DNA from: Erigeron canadensis
Lineage: Eukaryota > Streptophyta > Magnoliopsida > Asterales > Asteraceae
DNA: 64,000 nt
Reading direction: 5' to 3'
Assembly (NCBI RefSeq): GCF_010389155.1
Contig: NC_057763.1
Location: forward strand, 10,602,649-10,666,648
A program made the position numbers and the translations under genes. Below, one piece after another: positions 55,913 to 64,000 of the stretch. The notes under the pieces were generated by a model. That model did not search any database and was not told where the DNA came from. It was given only the letters and a program-made list of their open reading frames with translations. Within the stretch, counting starts at the first letter, position 1; each line of letters starts with the position of its first letter.

Positions 55913-56584
55913 TGGTGAACTGGAATGTGAGGTTCCGTTGTTGGAAAAATATTTTTATATGGAGTTTGTGTTCTTTGTGTTTCTGTGAAGAGAAATGAAA
56001 TCCGGATAAAAATGATCCGTGACACAACCAAAATCGAAAGGATTAATGGTGTGGCCTAAAAATACGATTACTATTTTTAGGACTTCCCATTATCATCGAG
56101 AAATGCACAAAGTTTATCTCTAAATGCTTCGGTCTATGGCTTTTCAACCGATAGATTGCTTTAAAGAAGGTAATTCATGGTCAGTGTCAGAGAGGTGTTC
56201 GATAACCATGTCTTACTATCCTCAAAGACTTTTGGGAAAATACATCCGAGATCACATAGACTTCTCGTTAACTCGACAAATTCATAAAATGAAAATGTGA
56301 GACCTATGTTCAACGTTGGAAAAGATGTTAGCATTGGTAGGATTTCCATTCGATCATTGTGGAATATAAATAAGATGATATCACTACGAATGTTCCAACA
56401 ATATCACAAAGATATGCAATGTCACAAAGACATATAATGACTCGTTGTGTCCTAGGAAATGAAAGATATATCAAGTACGCTCTAGACTCGATAAGTGATC
56501 AAATGAAGTCGGGGACCGGAGCAGAGTGTCTCCCTTTTTCAATATCAATATCTTCCAAATGAAGAGTCGATAGAAATATGAAAA
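55913..56584. other. Flank between CopC and CopD
   Basis: No gene recognised. It should be the continuation of the DNA left of CopC (CopK debris). GAAAA at 56580-56584 would be the left target duplication of CopD; its partner is not in the window. Confidence 0.5.
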
Positions 56585-58395
56585 TGTTAGGTCGACAACG
56601 ACCAAGTATAATTTGTTCAGAAATATTTGAAAATCAGAGAAGATACTTGTACAGAAATTCTGAGGACCATCTCAGAATTAGTTCTCTGAGCTTCACCTCA
56701 GATCAAGATCAGCACAACTAGAGACATTCATTCTGAAGTCAAAGATTGAAGACTGAAGAAGAGAAACTTCTGAGAAGCAGAGCTCTGAGAAGATTCTAAC
56801 TGATTGAAGATTTGAAGCTGCTCAGTGTAAACGTATTTACAACACTTTTACACTGATTACGAGGAAGTCTTTTAAAAGTACTTTAACAACCTTTACCCGA
56901 TTAATAACACTATACCTGGTGTTTAGGGTCAGATTTTCTATAACTATGATCCTGAACAATTATATCACTAACATAATTTTCTATTGTACACGATAATATC
57001 TTGATATTTTGCAGGATCCTGGATTCTACAATATAAATGCATGATATTCATGAAATGGCTAACGGTCAAAAATGTATCAACACTTATGCAACGGACTTCA
57101 CAAGAGAGTCAATATGCAATCCCTTGAATATCGGAACAGAATGGAAGAATAAACGTGTCAAAGATAGACTCAACGTCTATTTTCCACTTCAACACGTTGA
57201 TTAAACAAGACGCGGAAGATCCCGGATACTTAGGATAGTTAGTTAGCTTTTTACATTATAAATATCGAGTGATTGATCGAAGTCTAGGCACTTAGCATTT
57301 AGTACTCACACTTGTATTCACACACACTTACTCACTGCTTTATTTTCATAACTTCGATCAAATCACTTACTCATCCATTGTATTGTAATCAACGAAAATA
57401 ATCAAAGAACATAGGAAGGGTTGATTGCATCCTCCCGGGGTTTTTTTACCTAAGATCACTTAACTGGATCAAGTGTTTTTCCTCGTCAACAAAATTCTGG
57501 TGTCTTTACTTTTATTTGCAATTTCATTAAGTTTTTACGTTATTTTATTCTATTTTACATTACCTTCAACTGTTTTCTTATTTACTCAAAGTATTTCGAT
57601 CTCAAAGATCTTCTTAAACTCGTTTTTAGTATAAACTCTTAGTTTATTTATTTTTGATAAGAAAACTTTCCTTTTTATTTGAAGATCCTTGAACACCAAA
57701 CCCCACTTACAAATCTTCGGTTGATTATTAATCCAAAATCCGTTCTAAAATTATCTTAGGTAATTTTTGACCGAAACACCTGGTATTGTGCTAGTTTAAG
57801 TAAAAGGTTGAGAATAAAGTATGTCAAGTCACTTCAAAGAAACTTACATACTTTACCTTAAACAAACATGTTATGGATTTGTCCTACAAATCCATAAATG
57901 CACCCAACCATATCTATACGGCTTTTGCCATGTCATCAAGACATGTTGGCTTATAAATATAAGACTTCTCACACTTGCAAATAGGCTTGGAACTTTGGCA
58001 TTGCAACTTGTGAGATATACTCTAGGTAAACTTACGAGTATTTCCTTGTTGTTTAGATCATTTGTATTTCAAGGTTGTTTAGATATTTTCACAAGTGTGA
58101 TTATCTTTGTTCCGTAACAACCTTTGTATTTTGTTTATATGAATAAATAAAATACATTGAAAAATACATCTTGACTCCTTGCCATAATACTTGAATATAC
58201 ATAGTATTTATATAGTTTCAAGCACTTATATTTCGTATTTACTTATTGTTCATATCCATATCTGGATCGTAATTCTAAACTAGTCTTTATCTAGATCAGA
58301 ATTACTTGCCAGTCGGGTTACTTGATTCTTGGCATAGTTGATATATATTTGTTCTATCTTGTTATTCGACTAACATCTTGTGTAGGGGACTCACA
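56585..58395 (+). repeat. CopD 5' LTR, interrupted
   Basis: It starts TGTTAGGTC and ends GACTCACA. After removal of the 859-bp insert and one CCTGG it is about 947 bp, matching the 942-bp CopF LTR read in reverse. U3 is rich in TCTGAG/CTCAGA and CTGAAG words. Open frames here (for example 57821-58117) are LTR sequence shared with CopF. Confidence 0.85.
56920..57778 (+). mobile_element. Solo LTR inserted in the CopD 5' LTR
   Basis: 859 bp with TGTTTAGGGTC...GACCGAAACA ends (TGTTT/AAACA inverted) flanked by the perfect 5-bp repeat CCTGG (56915-56919 and 57779-57783). CopF has the uninterrupted equivalent, confirming insertion. TATA at 57257-57264 (TATAAATA) followed by a CA-rich leader gives plus orientation. 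No internal genes. Confidence 0.88.
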
Positions 58396-58397
58396 TT

Positions 58398-58410
58398 TGG
58401 TATCAGAGCC
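58398..58410 (+). other. CopD primer-binding site (initiator Met tRNA)
   Basis: TGGTATCAGAGCC, two bases after the LTR. Confidence 0.93.
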
Positions 58411-58457
58411 TCCAAGGTTAAATTCATTAAGTTGTTACACCTTTTTGATCCTACAAG

Positions 58458-59600
58458 ATGTCTGGCACCGAACAACCAAACCTTAATGTCAATGCTAATA
58501 ATAATCCACCACCACCTCAACCTAGTGTCCATGTACATTTTCCAAATAATCCTGTTCCTAAATTCAATGGGGATAGTGACACCTTTCTTACTTGGAAGGC
58601 TTGCATGTTAAAGTATATTGCTGGGGTTGAGAGACACTTAACCACCATTCTCATAGAAGGACCTTATGTACCCATGAATGTTTCGACTGTTGTCTTTAAT
58701 GCCGATGGGACTCCTAGGCTGTCACCTAAGGAGAAGGATCATTGGTCAGAAGAAGACCATAGATTGGTTGATCTTGATTCTAAGCTTCAGAATATGATTC
58801 CTTTTTTGTCCCTAAAAGCTTCAAACCCACTCTTGTTCTCCTTGAAAACTCTAAATTAATGTAGGAAGAATTAATGACTCAGTTTGAGGGTACAAAAGAG
58901 ACAGTTGTCACAAGAAAAGTTGTTTTGAACAAAAAATATTAAGCTTTCTTTGCATTACCAAATGAAACTCTGACTCAAACTTATATCAGATTTATAAATT
59001 TGGTCAATCAATTGAAAGCTTTAGATGTTGAAAAAGATAAAGAATTTTTGTTGGAGAGTTTTGTGATATACTACCTTCTAAATGGGAAAACTTGATAATG
59101 GTTTTGAGACAAGGAAAAACCCTTCACAGTCACACTCTTGCCTCTTTATATGGTGCTTTTAGATATACTGAGGAAAGTAAAGCTGAGAGAGTTGTGGCTA
59201 AGAAAAATGCTAAGAATCATGTTTCTGCCAGTGCTACTATGGTTCATTATTTTGAACCCCATGACTCTGCCCTACTATCTTCTAAGAGTGACAATTCTGA
59301 CTCAGTGAAGAAGATGGTAGCTGAATTAATGAAAGTTGGCATTACTGATTATGGAACACATGAATGTGATGAGGAAGATGATGATGATCTTGTTTCAATG
59401 TTGGCCAAAACTTTTAATCGTTTTAAATTCTAATCTAAAAGAAATGGCAAACAATTTTCTTCAAACAATTCCATTGATAAGTCCAATCTGGAATGTTTTA
59501 AATATGGAAAGAAGGACATTTCATGAAGGAATGCAGATCAAATGAACCCTCCTCATCACAATCTGGCCCTAACCATTCTATCTTTTAGAAAACTGATGAT
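58458..59600 (+). pseudogene. gag: CopD gag
   Basis: Start MSGTEQPNLNVNANNN, a proline run, VPKFNGDSDTFLTWKACML, DHWSEEDHRLVDLDSKLQNM, then a frame change near 58798. The core with VVLNKKY, FALPNETLTQTYIRF and DILPSKWENL is spread over frames with a stop at 58939. The next open part, 59092-59433, has RQGKTLHSHTLASLYGAF and EEDDDDLVSMLAKTFNRF. A knuckle follows starting ECFKYGKK, with Tyr for the second Cys as in CopB, and a frameshift inside it. Function as particle protein is from family knowledge. Confidence 0.85.
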
Positions 59601-60600
59601 GTGTATAACGCTAAATACAAGAAATTAAAAGCCCATATTGCACTCATGGCACAAGAAGAATCCAACAAGAATAGCTGCATGGTTGTAGACTCAGAAAAAT
59701 GGGATGATTTTGATGTGTCTTCTGATGATGAAGAAGAAGTAAGGGACATGTGTTTTATGGCTCGTGAAGATCAAGGTCATGTTGTCAAGTCTGATGTGGA
59801 ATTCGGTCGTTGGGTGGATATCATCATGAAGAAGGTTAGTAGTTTTAGTTTTGAGAAAGACGAAGAACAAAAATTGGACCTTTTAGTACTCATTGAGGCC
59901 GATATTTCATATGTCGAAACTGTGCGTTCAGAATGCTTAAAAATGTTTGAAATTAGTAATTCTGAACTGAACGCCAGTCAGGCAAGGCTGAAGGAACTAA
60001 AAGATGTTCAATTGGCTTTAAAAAGTTATCAATCTTTGGTTTCCAAACTGGAATTAGAAAAGGAAGAATTAAGGATCATTCTTGAAAAGGAACAACAAAT
60101 AATTATATCTTGGATGAAATCACCATTTCCTGAAGCTGCCTTTAAGATAACTTTTGAAAATCAAAGAATTGCATATGGCACTGGTGATCTTCATCTTGCA
60201 TCCGTAATAACTGATTTAGATGCACTTCCAAAAGAAATGAGACCAGAAATTGTTTTCAAATACATTGGTAAACCAAATAATGTAACTGAGAAAGCTCAGG
60301 AACAACCTGAGGGAAAATTTGAAGCACGTCAGAGCAATGCTTCAGATAAGAAAGCTAAATCCAAAAAGCCTTCCCCTTAGTCTTCATCCAAGGTTCCTAA
60401 AAACCAAAAGAAGAAGAAAAATGTCTCCCCTGATGATCCCTCTACCTCAGATTCTAGTAAGGCTCAGGTGTCTAATCAAGAATCTATTTTGTTAAGGATT
60501 GAAAGTGAAACAACTAAATTTGAGCTTGATTTGTGCAAAATGGAGTTAGTGTGTGAAAAGGTGTTTGTGTGTGTATGGAGGTTGAAGATGGAGATGGAGA
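59601..60600 (+). pseudogene. gag: CopD gag extension, coiled coil
   Basis: 260 open codons: NAKYKKLKAHIALMAQEES (as in CopB after the knuckle), an acidic DDFDVSSDDEEEVRD stretch, then long heptad-rich helices (SYQSLVSKLELEKEELRIIL), SWMKSPFPEAAFKI, YGTGDLHLASVITD and a Lys-rich end. A TAG at 60378-60380 breaks a frame that otherwise runs on for about 70 codons. CopB lacks this block. In full-length relatives the protease should follow; here CopF intervenes. Confidence 0.75.
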
Positions 60601-60625
60601 GAGAATAATTAGAGTAAAATGGAAT

Positions 60626-61567
60626 TGTAAGTCCACCTAACAAGATGTACACAACATCAAGATATAACAAGATATAAGGTTAGACAATAATAATCACAAG
60701 TTATATCAAGTAACCCGACTGGCAAGTAATCGAAACTAGATATGACTAGTTAGAATTACGATCCAGATAATGGATAAAAGTAATAAGATATAATTGCTTG
60801 AAACTATATAAATTACTAAATATAATCAAGTATCATGGCAATGAGTCGAGATGTACTTTTCAATGTATTTTATTTATTGCTTATAAACAAAATACAAGAG
60901 TTGTTGCGGAACAAAGATAATCACACTTGTGAAAGTATCTAAACAACCCAGAAATACAAATGATCTATGCGACGAGGAATTACTCGTAAGAATACTTAGA
61001 GTAATATCACACGTTGCAATTGCCAAAGTTCCAAGCAATATTGCAAGTGTGAGAAGTCTTATATTTATAGGCAAACATGTCCTGATGACATGGCAATATG
61101 CCGTACTAAATACGGTTGGATGGATTCGTGGGACAAATCCATAACATGCTTGTTTAAGGTAAAGTATGTAAGTTTCTTGATGTGACTTGACATACTTTAT
61201 TCCTAACCTTTTTGCTAAAACTTTCCCAATCCCAGGTTGATAGTAATTAACCGGGTAAAGGTAGTTAAAGCTGCAAAAAGACTTTCCTCGTAACCAGTGA
61301 AAAAGTGTTGTAAGTACTTTTTCACTGAGCCTCTTCAGATTCAACTTCAGGTAAGATCTTCTCTGAGCTCTGCTTCTGAGATGATCTTCTTCCTCAGTCT
61401 TCAGTCTTTGACTTCCGTCTGAACGTCTTTAGTGTTGGTTGATTCTGAATACGAAGTGAAGCTTCAGTGAGCTATATTCTGAATGACTTCAGAATCCTGA
61501 GCAAGCATTCTTCACTGAGCTTCAACTATTTTGAACAAATTATACTTAGTCAATTTTTGACCTAACA
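60626..61567 (-). repeat. CopF 3' LTR
   Basis: 942 bp, TGTAAGTCCACC on the left and CCTAACA on the right. Read in reverse it follows the CopD LTR along its length. The 156-codon frame at 60874-61344 is LTR sequence. Confidence 0.88.
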
Positions 61568-61582
61568 AATTCCCCCTATTTG
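61568..61582 (-). other. CopF polypurine tract
   Basis: Minus strand CAAATAGGGGGAATT, next to the LTR, as in CopB. Confidence 0.88.
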
Positions 61583-61864
61583 TTCTAAAATAGTTCATGT
61601 ATTTTAGACTTCTATCTATACAAGTTTGTAAGTCTAAGAATACAAGTTTTTGTTTAAGTTGTAAAAATATTTCTAAGGACATCTCATAGATCATGATGCC
61701 TTAAGAAAAATTTTCTTGTTTGTTTTCTAACTTAAACTATTTTCTAATAATATGATGTAATTTGCAACTATATAGAACATACTGAGATGATTGTTCAATT
61801 ACAAGTACAGAAATGAAATGAAATGAAAAATATTTACAAGTACAAATATTTACAAAGAGATACA

Positions 61865-64000
61865 CTACTTCTTCGCAGGCCTTGAGCCAGAAGGACCTTC
61901 AGTAGCTTTTCTCTTAGGAGAGCTGATCTTTCCAAATAGTCTTTCCTCCATCTCAACCTTGGCCTTCATTTTCTGTTGGATCTTCAGCATCCAGGCGCCA
62001 TTCAGATGAGACTTCGGTTTTCCCTTCAGCGCATTGATCATCTCCTTATGCTCAGAATACCCAAACTTATGCACCGATACTTGCTCATATTCTTCTTCAG
62101 CTCTACCTTCTCTTTTTACAGTCAGATTAAACAGCTTCAGACCATCTTCCTTCAGAATTTGCACATCCAGGATCTTTGCAGGATGACACCTGTGTTTCAT
62201 GTAGTAATCATACTGATCCTTCTCATGTTTATCCTTTACCTGAGCAACTTCTTTGGAAATGGGTATGAATGTAGAGAGGTCAGCATCTCGAGCATTTTTC
62301 CTTGAAGACCTTGGGCCAGTAAGTTTGGGCTTCTGGGGTGGCTTGCAGATTTCCTTTTCAGCTTTCAGAACACTGGACATTATTTCTTTCTTTTTAATCT
62401 CCATCTCTTTCTTTCTATTCTTTATCAAATCTTCAATAGATATCTTGAAAGTGAGATGGTCCAGTTTCTTTTCTAAGGGAGAATACTTCATCCCATATTC
62501 ATACTCTGCCATATCCACCAATGCCTTCTGCACTCTTGCGTCATGCTTGATCTTCTGATATCTTTCTTTTGTAAGACCAAGAGCTGCAGCATCCACCAAA
62601 TCAATGGTACCCATTGCCAAGTGTTGGGCCCTATCTCTTTCTTGAGTCTCTCTCCACATTATGAACTGATTGGAGACTTGTCTCTGAAGGGCTTCCAACT
62701 TCTTCTGATCAGCTTCTAAGTCTGGCAATGGATAACCATGCTCATCCATATTCTCACCAACCACAAAGCCAGAGTCCTTGGCCCCCTTTTTCTTTGGCTC
62801 CTCAACCATCTTAGCTTCGCCTTTATCTTTCCTTGCTTGTTCAGATGGTTGAGGTTCAGATTGTACCCTTAGTTGTTCCCCCTCAGATCCAGATGTCCTC
62901 TTGGTTGCTTCGATTAATTCTTGAGAGCTGGCCAGCAACCCAATCGGCACATCACTTCCCCCTTTGGGAATCTCCGCAGGCATCCTTGCATATAATTCAA
63001 TTGCCTTCTGCATGCCCTGTAGAGGTTCCCAATTCTGCTGGGAAATAATATCAGAAATTCCCTTCGACATAGTGGCAAACTGAGCTCTTAATCTGAATGT
63101 AGAGTTCAGATTCAGCTTCTCATGCTCCAGGACTTCCTTCAGTAACCCCTGTTTGTCATCAGATAGAGCACCAGAGGGAGGAGGAGTAACAACTTTAGGA
63201 GTTTTCTTGAGCAGGGCCAGGATTTCATCCAGTTGCTTTGACTGGTTCTGAACTTGTTTATCAAGAGTTGACACAGAATTTTTCATGTCAGTTACAACTT
63301 TGTCAACCTTGTCATTTGTTGCTTTAGAGACTTCAGAAACCAGCACCCTGACCCTCTCTTCAACTTTGTCAGCCACCGACACTGAAATCTGAGAAATGAG
63401 ATCTTCAGAAAATATAGATTTCAGTGTCGCAGAAACTTTATCACCAACTGAGGCACCAAGAGACTCTTCATCAACACTTGGCTTCTTTACCAACTCACCT
63501 ACTTCCTTTTCAAGTGCCAAGAAGGAGTTTTGTATAATTAATAACCAGGATTGCAGATTCGCAACTACTAAACTCTGCACATCCCTCTTAGTCAACTTGA
63601 AGGCTTCACCAATCGCCCTACTTAACCCATTGCAAGATGACACCAATTCATGCAACTTCCCAACCACCAAGCTCTCATTCACTGCAATTCTTGTAAATTC
63701 AGTACCCATAACACCCTGGGCATCCTTCAGATCGGTTAGAGACTTGGTGTTGGCAGCCATAGATTTTGATAAGCCCTCAACCTGAATGAGAAGGTTTTAG
63801 ACTGCATTTTGCGATTTCTCTAGCTGAGCTTCCATGCTCAGTGGGGCAGCAGTCAAAGTGGAAGTTGAAGCAACAAAAGGAGTAGTCCTGATGCTCGCCA
63901 GAGATTTCTCTAGGATTCTTTCTGAAGGACCATCAGACTCGGTCTCAGAATCCAACTCTTTCTCTTGCTCTCCTGGCAGATCATACGTCCTCCTTGGTGG
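61865..64000 (-). pseudogene. CopF ORF3-type tail: coiled coil and C-terminal domain, partial
   Basis: The frame enters at 64000 and continues to the stop at 61865 with a single TAA at 63797-63799 (after EKSQNAV). Beyond the edge it is acidic (EQEKELDSETESDG). Then NLLIQVEGLSKSMAANTKSL, long helices with Val/Leu/Lys heptads, IKHDARVQK, KNARDADLSTFIP, HPAKILDVQILK and FGYSEHKEMINALKG, ending KRKATEGPSGSRPAKK. CopB 26407-28467 has the same order. The basic tail could be a nuclear signal. Only one stop in 712 codons makes this among the best preserved genes here. Function unknown. Confidence 0.82.

Larger units (their letters stand above)
56585..60625 (+). mobile_element. CopD: copia element, 5' part only, cut by CopF
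   Basis: 5' LTR (with a solo LTR inside it), primer-binding site and a decayed gag with long extension; CopF interrupts it at 60626. No pol or 3' LTR appears before the window ends. LTR and gag are of the CopF/CopB kind. Many small frameshifts indicate age. Confidence 0.78.
60626..64000 (-). mobile_element. CopF: copia element nested in CopD, runs off the window
   Basis: Minus-strand element whose 3' LTR, polypurine tract and last gene are visible; its 5' part lies beyond base 64000. GGAAT at 60621-60625 is the expected left target duplication. LTRs are of the CopD family, inserted in the opposite direction. Confidence 0.82.

Noticed and set aside
60874..61344. 156-codon minus-strand frame and its plus-strand relative at 57821-58117
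   Set aside because: Both lie within LTRs of the CopD/CopF family; the shared peptide reflects LTR homology, not a gene.

Overview
The window is plant nuclear DNA built almost entirely of nested transposable elements; I found no convincing host gene, rRNA or tRNA. The evidence for a plant is the series of Ty1/copia LTR retrotransposons primed by initiator-Met tRNA (primer-binding sites starting TGGTATCAGAG), a Helitron ending in CTAGT, and a Ty3/gypsy-type solo LTR ending in GGGTGTTACA. The proteins resemble copies I remember from Asteraceae genomes, so a composite-family dicot is my best guess, but this rests on memory.

Layout: (1) 1-1313 is flank with a minus-strand promoter-like stretch. 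(2) 1319-13428 is CopA, a complete minus-strand copia element (TSD TAATA) with gag, pol, a conserved non-coding block and a third gene (ORF3). (3) 13703-15105 is a non-autonomous Helitron. (4) 16468-24528 holds gypsy-like and other LTR debris, including a 2.4-kb solo LTR (20171-22575, TSD AAATG). (5) From about 24529 an old minus-strand element, CopK, has been split by insertions. (6) 25166-31621 is CopB (minus, TSD ACTAT), which has gag joined directly to an ORF3-type tail and no pol. (7) 32095-55907 is CopC (plus, TSD CCTAT), whose 5' part was entered by CopG (about 32826-41355, 5' end lost). CopC gag-pol lies at 41366-46745 and its ORF3 at 52857-55293. (8) 56585-60625 is CopD (plus), whose 5' LTR contains another solo LTR (56920-57778, TSD CCTGG). 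CopD is cut by CopF (60626 to beyond the window, minus).

The most interesting system is the ORF3 cassette. In CopA, CopC and CopG a homologous third gene lies between pol and the 3' LTR. It is preceded by what looks like its own promoter (palindromic motifs, then a TATA box) and by an apparent 5'-UTR intron whose acceptor sits two bases before the ATG. The palindromic motif differs between families (TGACGTCA type in CopA, TACGACCTCGTA in CopC, ACGAAGATA/TATCTTCGT in CopG), yet within each family the LTR and the ORF3 promoter share it. This suggests an autonomously transcribed accessory protein and a family-specific cis tag. A second non-coding block just after pol is conserved across the same three families although their LTRs are not visibly alike. 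CopB and CopF carry a coiled-coil/C-terminal protein that may be a related accessory gene.

Nearly every coding region is decayed by nonsense changes, frameshifts or rearrangement. The main exception is CopG ORF3 (37697-39334), which is open for 545 codons.
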